Shown: piece after piece, positions 1 to 6,348 of the stretch | Position numbering within the stretch: position 1 is the first letter of the stretch | How the letters are laid out: the number at the start of each line of letters is the position of its first letter | Assembly (NCBI GenBank): GCA_021833085.1 | Contig: JAKBGL010000035.1 | Location: forward strand, 1 to 9,564 | Source of the DNA: Actinomycetes bacterium | GTDB lineage: Bacteria; Actinomycetota; Acidimicrobiia; Acidimicrobiales; Acidimicrobiaceae | Reading direction: 5' to 3' | DNA length: 9,564 nucleotides | The notes under the pieces: generated by a model | What the model saw: only the letters and a program-made list of their open reading frames with translations | The model's database searches: none | What the model was told of the DNA's origin: nothing | Translations under genes and position numbers: made by a program

Positions 1-1233
1 CAAGGAATCCGATAGTGCTTCGGAAACTTCATCTAAGTGGTGTTTTTCGATCGTCAATGGTGGCGAGAAAGCGATCGAGGTAGACAGAGTCCTCGTTATT
101 ACTCCCCTCGAACGCATCTCATCTTGAAGGAGTCCGACGCCTAGCGGTTGAGCTTCCAAGAAGGCAGGGGAGAGCTCTACAGCGCCTAGAAGTCCAACCC
201 CGCCTCTTACCTCAGAGACCACTTCGGAGCTCTCAGCAACCTGGAGGGCTTGAAGTAGTTCTCCTTCAAGCTGCGCACCTCGCTCTATCAGCCCCTCTCG
301 TTCCAAGATGGATATGTTTGCTATACCCGCGGCGCAACAGGTTGGGTGACCAGCGTAAGTTGGTCCGTGTCGAAACACGTTTCCAGATTTTTCCCAAAAC
401 GGTGAGGCCACCTTTGGGGAAACAACGACCCCTCCTAGGGGAAGGTATCCGCTTGTAACACCTTTCGCGAAGGTGATCATGTCGGGCTTTACGCCAAATC
501 TCTCTGGCGAGAACCATCCACCTAGGCGTCCAAATCCACATATCACCGCATCAACTATTAGTAAAACATCGTGGCGAGCGCAGATCTGGGAGACTGCTTC
601 AATATAGCCAGCTTGAGGAGGGTAGACGCCACCGGCTCCTATCACTGGCTCGACAATAAACGCGGCTACGTTCTCCGCTCCTAGACGTACGATGGTAGCT
701 TCGAGAGCCTCGGCATCGTGGGTGGGAACCTCTTCCGTTTCCCTTACCATGGGGCCAAAACCTGCTGTATTTGCGGGAATTCCTGCTAGAGAGGTTCCAA
801 GTCCGTTTGTACCATGGTATGAGTGATGCCTATGGATAATGTAGAGTTTTTTTGGTTTTCCGAGAACGGAAAAGTATCTTCGAGCTAACTTGGTAGCGGT
901 TTCGACCGCCTCTCCGCCACCGCCCACGAAGAATATCTTCGAACCTATCTCTGGTGCCCTTTCAGACAGCATCTCGGCAAGTCTCTCCGCCGGCTCGTTG
1001 CTGAAGTCGCCAAAGGTAGAGTAGGCTGGCAACTTACCCGCTTGCTTGGAGGCTGCATCTACAATCTCTTTGCGCCCATGCCCTACGTTCATATACCAAA
1101 GACTCGCAGTTGCGTCTAGATATCGCTTGCCGTCTTTGTCCCAAAGATAGACATCTTCGCTTTTTTCGATCATAAAGGGTTTCTTGCTAACTTTGGACAT
1201 GTCGGCAAAGGGATGCCAAAACGCGCTCGTCAT
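1..1233 (-). CDS. Class III pyridoxal-phosphate aminotransferase (C-terminus cut off by window edge)
   Basis: This enzyme would move an amino group from an amine or amino acid to a keto acid using PLP, in the cytosol. The frame is open for 411 codons without a stop, so probably only a few tens of residues are missing on the left. Class III landmarks in order are: the N-terminal WHPFADM (residues 6-12), a glycine-rich cofactor loop GGGGEAVE (104-111), SYHG (138-141), EPVIGAGG (195-202), the PLP-nitrogen Asp D228 in DAVICGFGR (228-236), the Schiff-base lysine K257 in TFAKGVTSG, and HGPTYAGHP (289-297). The ATG at 1233 is preferred because WHPFADM is the usual family beginning; its ribosome site is weak. 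Two motifs differ from the common forms (usually GSEA and DEV), which may be subgroup features. The substrate cannot be read from sequence; omega-transaminase or polyamine/diamine transaminase are the likely classes. Confidence 0.93.
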   Translation of the reverse strand, partial: MTSAFWHPFADMSKVSKKPFMIEKSEDVYLWDKDGKRYLDATASLWYMNVGHGRKEIVDAASKQAGKLPAYSTFGDFSNEPAERLAEMLSERAPEIGSKIFFVGGGGEAVETATKLARRYFSVLGKPKKLYIIHRHHSYHGTNGLGTSLAGIPANTAGFGPMVRETEEVPTHDAEALEATIVRLGAENVAAFIVEPVIGAGGVYPPQAGYIEAVSQICARHDVLLIVDAVICGFGRLGGWFSPERFGVKPDMITFAKGVTSGYLPLGGVVVSPKVASPFWEKSGNVFRHGPTYAGHPTCCAAGIANISILEREGLIERGAQLEGELLQALQVAESSEVVSEVRGGVGLLGAVELSPAFLEAQPLGVGLLQDEMRSRGVITRTLSTSIAFSPPLTIEKHHLDEVSEALSDSL

Positions 1234-1832
1234 GACTAGGAAGCCTTTCACTCTTGATTTCTTTAAAGGAGATCCTAACACTTAGAAAGCTGTGAGTGTG
1301 AATGAAACGACGATTGCTGTCTTGGTGGGATGAGAGTGGATTTCACGGGTGTAACAGCACTCTGATTGGTTAGTTGGTCCCTGAGCGAGGAGCAAAATCG
1401 TGATCCAACGAGGCAGCTATGTAGCAGTTGGTCACGCTGCATTAGGAACTAAAGGCAACGTTATCAAGCAAAGACCGGTACAGATGACATCGTCGTTTGG
1501 TGTGTAAGAAGGGACGAGATTGAGTCGGTCTCCTTGGATAGTATTCGCGCTTAGTTAGAAACCGATCTGTCCAAGCAGATGGTGCACAGTGGTATTTGAA
1601 GTCATTAATTGTGCCTTTGTCGGGAGATCAAAGGTGGTTTTAGTTCCTGGGTTCTATCATGCGTCGTGATCGGATTCTATATTTCGCCCTATCTGGCAAC
1701 TCTTGCGGAACCCGCTAACGCTTTTTGGTATCTCTGGGAACTTGCTGAGAAAGTCGAACTTATCTGAACGGAAGATGTGATCTTTCGTTTAAAAGTAGTT
1801 CCGCTCAGGACGCAATAGATAAGGAGACATGA
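1234..1832. other. Long non-coding stretch, possibly a decayed gene
   Basis: This gap of about 600 bases separates the divergently oriented aminotransferase and propeller genes, so promoters for both must lie here. No clear -35/-10 pair could be assigned. Two short plus-strand frames are visible. The first is GTG 1400 to TAA 1507 (35 residues), preceded by GAGGAG at 1387-1392 with 7-base spacing. The second is TTG 1609 to TGA 1767 (52 residues), with a hydrophobic stretch and aromatic-rich end (AFWYLWELAEKVELI) but no ribosome site. A further open stretch at 1453-1551 is in the same frame as the 1609 frame, separated from it by stops, which would fit a decayed gene. No family was recognised. 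The 3' end holds the dyad at 1765-1791 and the propeller gene's ribosome site. Confidence 0.5.
1765..1791 (+). promoter_or_regulatory. 12-bp stem-loop in the upstream region of the propeller gene
   Basis: Left arm TGAACGGAAGAT (1765-1776) and right arm ATCTTTCGTTTA (1780-1791) pair along their full length around a GTG loop: ten Watson-Crick pairs and two G-U pairs. Both wobbles are G-U only in plus-strand RNA (they would be C-A mismatches in the minus transcript), which favours a structure in the propeller mRNA leader. The structure ends 29 bases before the AAGGAG ribosome site. It could alternatively be a DNA operator. There is no T-run after it, so a classical terminator is unlikely. Confidence 0.5.
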
Positions 1833-3023
1833 ATGTCGAAGACCCGTGGGCGAGTTACGCCTCAAAGACGTGTTAGGTTCAAATTAAAACGTTGGATGTT
1901 TGCTACTGGTTCCGTAAGTGTACTTGCCCTTAGTGGTGCAGCTATACCACTGAGCAGTGCCTCAGCTCAAATGGACCCAGTCGGTCAACTTGGAAAGTTC
2001 CAGGATCATATTGTAGCCCCATCGAATAACCCAATGAACGGAGATACCAACCCTTATGGAATGGCCATAGTGCCTCTTACTATGGGCAACCTTGTAAAGG
2101 GCAACTTACTTGTAGCGGAGTTCAATAACGCTTCAAACACGTCGGGCGCCGGTACTTCAATCGTGCAAGTCAACCCTACGACAGGTGTTGTAACGCAGTT
2201 TGCTTCTGCGGCAACTATCAACGACGTTGGACTTACTGGACCGGTAGATATAGCTATCAATCCGAAGAACGACTTTGTCTGGGTTGCGGCGTTTGGTGCA
2301 GCCACGAATGGCTCGCAGAGCGGTTATGTCGTAATAAACTCCGCTGGATCTTTAGTCGTAGATGAGAACAATCAGACAGTTGCCTCCAACCCTACGCTTA
2401 TGGGTAACATGAACCCCTTTGCTGGCGTTTGGGGTGCGGCAGTGGGTGTTGACTACCATACGAAGACGACCTCGTTCTACTGGTCGAACATAGCTGGGAC
2501 CTCTTCGATGGCCGGACCCGGCGAGATCTGGAGAACAAACCCAAGTGGTCCAAACCTCTATCAAAACTCTACTTTCACTCCTATAGTCGTTGGCCTACCA
2601 GCTAGTGCTCAGGCACTGACCGGTCCCAAAGGCATGGTATACGACGAGAGAACTGGGACTTTGTTCTTCACTGACTCGCAGAACAACGCAGTCTATGCAG
2701 TTAAAAACGCTGCGACCGCAATGGGCCCGGTTTCGCCGAAACTTGTCTACCAAGGTGGGCCTTTAAGCACTCCTCAAGATATTGCTCTCGACCCTAGAAC
2801 GGGCCATCTATACGTTGTGAACGGTGCAAGTGGTCCAGGAACTGCTAATGCATTGGTTGAACTTACTCAGTCGGGGCAGATTTTAGGTGTTAGGGATCTA
2901 GCTCCTAACGAAGCACCAGGAGGACTCTTCGGCGTAGCGATATCTCCGAAGACCTTTGGCGGGCTACCCGTTATATACTACGACAACGCGAATGACTCAA
3001 ACGTTCATGTGCTCATGAAGTAG
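1833..3023 (+). CDS. Exported six-bladed beta-propeller (NHL/SMP-30-like) protein, function unknown
   Basis: The ATG at 1833 follows AAGGAG (1821-1826) by six bases. Residues 1-20 are very basic (nine Arg/Lys), 22-40 are hydrophobic, and a likely signal peptidase site follows SSASA at 45/46, so the protein is exported. The pair RR (12-13) does not fit the Tat consensus well. The mature part shows six repeats of an NHL-like blade, each with a turn and a strand ending in aromatic or aliphatic residues: 73-98 (NPYGMAIV...LLVAEFN), 136-155 (GPVDIAINPKNDFVWVAAFG), 199-222, 264-284 (GPKGMVYDERTGTLFFTDS), 313-331 (TPQDIALDPRTGHLYVVNG) and 362-387. This count suggests a complete six-bladed propeller. 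The protein has no cysteine and no membrane anchor after the signal. Such propellers serve as binding scaffolds or as lactonase/lyase-type enzymes; no catalytic residues could be assigned. It lies just upstream of a sigma/anti-sigma pair and could be one of its targets (inference). Confidence 0.85.
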   Translation: MSKTRGRVTPQRRVRFKLKRWMFATGSVSVLALSGAAIPLSSASAQMDPVGQLGKFQDHIVAPSNNPMNGDTNPYGMAIVPLTMGNLVKGNLLVAEFNNASNTSGAGTSIVQVNPTTGVVTQFASAATINDVGLTGPVDIAINPKNDFVWVAAFGAATNGSQSGYVVINSAGSLVVDENNQTVASNPTLMGNMNPFAGVWGAAVGVDYHTKTTSFYWSNIAGTSSMAGPGEIWRTNPSGPNLYQNSTFTPIVVGLPASAQALTGPKGMVYDERTGTLFFTDSQNNAVYAVKNAATAMGPVSPKLVYQGGPLSTPQDIALDPRTGHLYVVNGASGPGTANALVELTQSGQILGVRDLAPNEAPGGLFGVAISPKTFGGLPVIYYDNANDSNVHVLMK

Positions 3024-3099
3024 CTACCGAGGGTTACGTTGACTGGCACTACTTTGAAGCACGGGTTTACGTCTTCAACTGTGGCGCGACATCAAATCC

Positions 3100-3113
3100 A
3101 CAGCTTTAGCTGT
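3100..3113. repeat. Small inverted repeat ACAGCT-TT-AGCTGT
   Basis: Six-base arms separated by two bases lie directly ahead of the long stem-loop at 3118-3152, after the propeller stop codon. With only two bases between the arms it would fold as a shorter hairpin. It may be part of the same 3' end structure or be a protein-binding dyad. Confidence 0.35.
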
Positions 3114-3117
3114 TATA

Positions 3118-3152
3118 AGGGTTGCGAGAAGAGTGTCTCTTTTTGCAACCCT
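3118..3152 (+). terminator. Strong 16-bp stem-loop after the propeller gene, possible U-less terminator
   Basis: Left arm AGGGTTGCGAGAAGAG (3118-3133) pairs with CTCTTTTTGCAACCCT (3137-3152) around a TGT loop: fourteen Watson-Crick pairs and two G-U pairs, with no bulges. It begins 95 bases after the stop of the propeller gene and about 70 bases before the candidate sigma-factor promoter, where a transcript end would be expected. No T-run follows, so it is not a textbook intrinsic terminator. It could stop transcription without a U-tail, protect an mRNA 3' end, or be a processing site. The G-U pairs exist only in plus-strand RNA. Confidence 0.5.
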
Positions 3153-3192
3153 ATGTTCTCGCTGAGATCCGGTAGCGGTGGGAAAAACGAGC

Positions 3193-3223
3193 TTGATCAC
3201 CGACAGCGACCTTGCACTATAAA
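3193..3223 (+). promoter_or_regulatory. Candidate promoter for the sigma/anti-sigma pair
   Basis: TTGATC (3193-3198) and TATAAA (3218-3223) lie 19 bases apart, longer than the ideal 17, and would give a leader of about 25 bases before the start at 3256. The -10 element is good and the -35 moderate. An ECF-type autoregulatory promoter was looked for, but no clear GGAAC/CGT pair was found. Confidence 0.3.
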
Positions 3224-3255
3224 AGGGTGGTGCAATTGAGAAGTCCTTCATACCA

Positions 3256-3816
3256 ATGTTTCGGAGACATCTGTTGACAATGTCGCGTATGTTATTAGTT
3301 ATGGACGGCGAAGACGGGTCTTTCAATGAGTTGGAGCGATTCCATCGCGCAAGTATTCAAAGTTATGTGCTTAAGCGTACTGGGAACCTCTATCTAACAG
3401 AGGAGATTGTACAAGAGACGTTTACTAGAGCATGGAATTCACGAGAGACACTTAAACGTCACGAGAATCCTAAAGCATGGTTGTTGACCGTGGCAAAGAA
3501 CCTTATCGTTGATCACTATCGCGATAGTTCTAGGTTTACGTCTAAGGGCTCTGAGCTTCGACTTCTTTCGCAGCCTCAGGTGGGAGACTCAACCTCAAAC
3601 TTTGAAAGCGCAGAGAGCTTGAAAGACCTTCTTAAACTTCTTTCAGAAGATCACCGAAATGTGCTTATGTGCTGTGTGATAGAAGGATATAGTACGCATG
3701 AGGCGTCCGAGATCCTGAAGATTCCTGCGGGGACGGTAAAATCAAGATTGTTCTATGCTCTCAAGGACCTTCGGGTAAAGCTCTCGGAGAAGGAGAAGTC
3801 CATTGAACATGAGTGA
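3256..3816 (+). CDS. RNA polymerase sigma factor, ECF (sigma-70 family, group 4)
   Basis: This protein directs RNA polymerase to a specific promoter set and is presumably held inactive by the anti-sigma factor encoded next. Region 2 covers about residues 26-93, with the polymerase-binding EEIVQETFTRAW (49-60) and the -10 recognition segment NPKAWLLTVAKNLIVDHYRD (71-90). Region 4 covers about 123-176, with the helix-turn-helix STHEASEILKIPAGTVKSRL (146-165). The total of 186 residues is normal for an ECF sigma without an extra C-terminal domain. Region 4 resembles the SigL/SigK-like groups that pair with zinc anti-sigma factors (from memory, not a search). The start is uncertain: in-frame ATG codons at 3256, 3280, 3289 and 3301 all lack a strong ribosome site, and because region 2 starts near residue 22, any of them leaves a complete domain. 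The 3' end overlaps the next gene, as expected for translational coupling of a stoichiometric pair. Confidence 0.93.
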   Translation: MFRRHLLTMSRMLLVMDGEDGSFNELERFHRASIQSYVLKRTGNLYLTEEIVQETFTRAWNSRETLKRHENPKAWLLTVAKNLIVDHYRDSSRFTSKGSELRLLSQPQVGDSTSNFESAESLKDLLKLLSEDHRNVLMCCVIEGYSTHEASEILKIPAGTVKSRLFYALKDLRVKLSEKEKSIEHE

Positions 3817-4468
3817 ACCATGTGAATTTAGCTTCGAGTTGGCTCCTTTCATCTTGGGAGAGCTTCAAGAAGAAGATGCTCGCTCAGTTCGTGAACATAT
3901 TGTGGGCTGTGATGTGTGCAGTCACGACCTTGAAGAGTTCTGTGAGACGATCTCTTTGCTAGAAAGCGGTTCACCTAATCGCCGTCAAGACGTTTCGCTT
4001 GCAACGGTTAGATCAACCAAGACGCGAGCGCGTACCGAAGACCTATTGTTGGATAGGCGAAAGTCAACGCGCTGGCTCGTGGGTTCTTTGGTGGCTGCCG
4101 TTGCAGCCTTACTAGGCTTTGTTGGTGGCAATACCTACTCAAACTTGAGTTCTAATAGTATGGACTTGCTGCGAGGAAGCCAGAACGTTGGATATTCAAC
4201 TGTAGTGTTTCAGTCAAAGAGTTGGGGCACTGAGATGCGTTTCACGCTAAGTAAAATTCCAAAGGTTGCAGAGATCGGTGCCTGGGTAAAGCTCGAAGAT
4301 GGAACCCGATCCACGGTCTGCTGGTGGCCTCTAGCGCCTCATGAAACCTCTGGTACGTTCGTCGCGTCGACGCCACTTAGTTACGCTCAGATTAAATCGA
4401 TCGGTATTATTACCAAGAATAGTCACTCGCTATGGTGGCTTCCTATAAGGAGCACACCAAAACAGTGA
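3803..4468 (+). CDS. Membrane-anchored zinc (ZAS-type) anti-sigma factor
   Basis: The cytosolic N-terminus has the ZAS zinc motif H32-x3-C36-x2-C39 (EHIVGCDVC), with C7 as a plausible fourth ligand. This fold clamps region 2/4 of ECF sigma factors. One membrane helix lies at about 91-108 (WLVGSLVAAVAALLGFVG), and residues 110-221 would be outside the membrane. This outer part resembles the C-terminal domain of RskA/RslA-like anti-sigma factors, with paired tryptophans (WW at 174-175 and 211-212), and could sense an envelope signal or be cut by regulated proteolysis. The start is either TTG 3803, which sits 7 bases after AGGAG (3791-3795), or ATG 3809, 13 bases after it; the TTG has the better spacing. 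Both overlap the sigma gene's end, consistent with coupled translation and a one-to-one ratio. No terminator is obvious downstream. Confidence 0.9.
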   Translation: MNMSEPCEFSFELAPFILGELQEEDARSVREHIVGCDVCSHDLEEFCETISLLESGSPNRRQDVSLATVRSTKTRARTEDLLLDRRKSTRWLVGSLVAAVAALLGFVGGNTYSNLSSNSMDLLRGSQNVGYSTVVFQSKSWGTEMRFTLSKIPKVAEIGAWVKLEDGTRSTVCWWPLAPHETSGTFVASTPLSYAQIKSIGIITKNSHSLWWLPIRSTPKQ

Positions 4469-4633
4469 CGTGTAAAGCGTTTGATGGGCCTGGAGAGAGA
4501 TTGGGCTACTTTTTGAATAGCTATCTTGGTAAATCGAGAGCACCAACTCGTCAGTGAAGGTCTGGTTGCGTGACACCCGTATTGGTCGGATAGCGACACT
4601 TGGGTGGTGTATGGGGGTATACGCGAAGATAGT
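4469..4633. other. Non-coding spacer after the anti-sigma gene
   Basis: No supportable gene is seen. A run of five T at about 4511-4515 follows weak GGGCC/GGGC pairing, which is too poor to call a terminator. The stretch separates the sigma/anti-sigma pair from the promoter of the redox operon. Confidence 0.4.
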
Positions 4634-4662
4634 TTGGACGCAAGATATTTCGCTCATATAAG
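4634..4662 (+). promoter_or_regulatory. Candidate promoter of the reductase/FMN_bind/apbE operon
   Basis: TTGGAC (4634-4639) and TATAAG (4657-4662) are separated by exactly 17 bases; the -10 matches the housekeeping consensus at five of six positions and the -35 at three. Transcription would begin near 4669, about 268 bases before the TTG start at 4938, leaving a long leader. No comparably good pair was found closer to the gene, although an additional promoter near 4870-4900 cannot be excluded. Confidence 0.45.
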
Positions 4663-4668
4663 TCATAG

Positions 4669-4937
4669 GTATTCGACGTTTCTCACGCAACCGAGTGTCC
4701 AGGAGATTTCGGAGAATTTGGTTTGTTTAGATCGAGTGTCGCGACCTGGTGACGCGTCAATGAACAGGCGTCATGTAAGCGGCTACAGCTTCTTTCCCCT
4801 TAAGGGAAAGAAGGGGTAACGCCGATCAAATTGGTTCTACATGAACTTTCAAGGTTTTACCCAGGAATACTAGGTACTTTGGAAGTGTACTAAAGTGCCG
4901 TTCGGATCCGTTGTTGTTAAAAGGCTGGGAGCAATAG
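4669..4937 (+). promoter_or_regulatory. Long structured leader of the redox operon, possible RNA control element
   Basis: If the promoter at 4634-4662 is real, this is a 5' untranslated region of about 270 nt. It contains TGACGC (4750-4755) and GCGTCA (4768-4773) as an inverted repeat with 12 bases between, followed by a perfect 10-bp stem CTTCTTTCCC (4789-4798) / GGGAAAGAAG (4804-4813) with loop CTTAA. The latter is closed further out by CGGC (4780-4783) and GCCG (4821-4824) across an internal loop. Neither hairpin is followed by a T-run. The conserved core of the FMN riboswitch was looked for and not seen, nor were obvious TPP or cobalamin motifs. The ribosome site GGGAG (4927-4931) is not visibly sequestered. 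A sequence of 71 codons starting GTG 4604 crosses this region but has no coding support. Confidence 0.4.
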
Positions 4938-6335
4938 TTGAGTTCTGCTGTATTTTCCCCCTCTACCTCTGTGGGTAGTAGGAGATCGCAAAGAGGTAGA
5001 GTAACGTCGTCCGTAGGGAAAAAGCCCTCTACATTTGGTTTCTATCTCGCCCTCGCCATATTGGGCGTTGGTTCGGGAATCGTCCTTGGTCTGCCCCTGG
5101 TGGATGGAACCTTAACAGAGTTGAAAGGCAAAGGAGGAGTTGCAATCTTTCTGGGCTCCGTTACGGGCCTATTGGGTACTTATTTAGCACTTGTTATGGT
5201 GATACTGGCGAGCAGGACGCCAATCTTGGAACGAGTTCTGGGTCAGGTCGGTGCGATCAAGTGGCATCGATCGCTTGCGCCTTGGCCCATAGTGCTCATT
5301 AGTGCGCATGCAGTCCTGTTGACGTTCGGGTATGCGGAAGCGGCTAACTCTGGCGTTGTGAAGTATTTGGGCGTTCTATTCAATACCTTTCCTCATCTTG
5401 TGACCGCTACGATAGCCCTTGGAATTATGGTTGTAATCGGTCTGATATCGATAAAACCAATAAGAGCAAGCATTCCGAGGGAATATTGGTGGTTGGTGCA
5501 TCTTCTCATGTATGCGGCCCTAATACTCGCCTTTGCGCATGAGGTAGTGCTAGGACCCTCCTTTGTTGGTCATCCACTTGCACAAGAGTCTTGGATAGTC
5601 GCTTGGATAGTCGCTGGGATCCTCGTAGCCTTTAATAGAGTCTTGATCCCTAGCTATCGATCCTTTAAACACAAGTTGAAAGTTGTTGAGGTCCAAAGGG
5701 AGGGACCCGAGGTCGTCTCTATCATTATGGAAGGCCAAAGGCTAGATAAACTGAAGATCTCGGGTGGTCAGTTTATGGAGTGGAGATTTTTGACAAAAGG
5801 TAGGTGGTGGCAGGCTCATCCATTTACGGTTTCGGCCAAACCACGGGATCCATACATTCGGATCACCGTGAAGGCGATCGGAGACTTTTCATCAGACCTA
5901 TCCAAAGTTCCTGTTGGAACGAAGGTATTTTTTGAAGGTCCTTATGGTTCTTTTACTACTTACTCCGCGAAAGTTTCAGATAGGAAGACCGCAATCTTTG
6001 CAGGTGGTGTCGGTGTCACCGCGGCGCGTTCTCTAATAGAGGATCTTCCGTCTAAGTCGGCTCCGGTTGTGGTCTATAGAGTCTCATCTGAAGAAGACTT
6101 AGTCCTTCTAGATGAGCTAAAGGAGCTTATCAAGCATAAAAAGGGGTCACTTCACACTTTCGTGGGTTCTCGTGAAGAGGTTCCAATGAATGATCTTTTG
6201 AAGGTTGTGGATGACTTGCGGGATCGAGAGATATTTATAAGTGGGTCAGAGGGTTTCGTTGAAGAGCTCCAAAGGTCTCTTCTTCGTGCTGGAGTCTCAT
6301 ATAGCGCGTTACATGAAGAAGCGTATAGCTTGTGA
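4938..6335 (+). CDS. Ferric-reductase-like transmembrane flavocytochrome (haem b, FAD, NAD(P)H)
   Basis: This is predicted to move electrons from cytosolic NAD(P)H via FAD to two membrane haems and out of the membrane. Hydrophobic segments lie at about 32-54, 68-92, 113-131, 151-172, 184-205 and 216-237. Haem ligand pairs have the family spacing: H110/H124 and H188/H201. The flavin domain shows HPFTVSA (294-300) and GPYGSF (334-339). The nucleotide domain shows AGGVGVTAARS (355-365). At the C-terminal position where relatives usually have a CGP motif for nicotinamide, this protein has ISGSEG (434-439), and there is no 2Fe-2S domain. The length of 465 residues is normal for actinobacterial members. 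The start is TTG 4938, six bases after GGGAG (4927-4931); the basic, Ser-rich residues 1-30 would be cytosolic. It heads a three-gene operon with an FMN_bind protein and ApbE, so the electron acceptor is probably that flavoprotein rather than iron itself (inference). Confidence 0.9.
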   Translation: MSSAVFSPSTSVGSRRSQRGRVTSSVGKKPSTFGFYLALAILGVGSGIVLGLPLVDGTLTELKGKGGVAIFLGSVTGLLGTYLALVMVILASRTPILERVLGQVGAIKWHRSLAPWPIVLISAHAVLLTFGYAEAANSGVVKYLGVLFNTFPHLVTATIALGIMVVIGLISIKPIRASIPREYWWLVHLLMYAALILAFAHEVVLGPSFVGHPLAQESWIVAWIVAGILVAFNRVLIPSYRSFKHKLKVVEVQREGPEVVSIIMEGQRLDKLKISGGQFMEWRFLTKGRWWQAHPFTVSAKPRDPYIRITVKAIGDFSSDLSKVPVGTKVFFEGPYGSFTTYSAKVSDRKTAIFAGGVGVTAARSLIEDLPSKSAPVVVYRVSSEEDLVLLDELKELIKHKKGSLHTFVGSREEVPMNDLLKVVDDLRDREIFISGSEGFVEELQRSLLRAGVSYSALHEEAYSL

Positions 6336-6348
6336 TGGAGGTTGTTGA

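Noticed and set aside
266..541. 91-codon minus frame
   Set aside because: It lies out of frame inside the aminotransferase gene, whose motifs are unambiguous.
1843..1880. Tat signal in the propeller protein
   Set aside because: RR at residues 12-13 is followed by VRFKL and a further basic stretch, which does not fit the S/T-RR-x-F-L-K pattern; a Sec signal is more likely.
3039..3239. 66-codon plus frame after the propeller gene
   Set aside because: TTG start without ribosome site, crosses the strong hairpin at 3118-3152 and the candidate promoter, and no domain is recognisable.
3179..3255. ECF-type autoregulatory promoter before the sigma gene
   Set aside because: Only GGGAAAAAC is seen, with no suitably spaced CGT-type -10 element; the housekeeping-like pair is a better fit.
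4430..4690. 86-codon minus frame over the anti-sigma 3' end
   Set aside because: No ribosome site or domain; composition looks like chance reading through non-coding DNA.
4604..4819. 71-codon plus frame upstream of the reductase
   Set aside because: GTG start without ribosome site; it covers the promoter and both leader stems, and the sequence matches no family I know.
4669..4937. FMN riboswitch ahead of the flavin-related operon
   Set aside because: Expected by function, but the conserved FMN-aptamer core sequences are not present.
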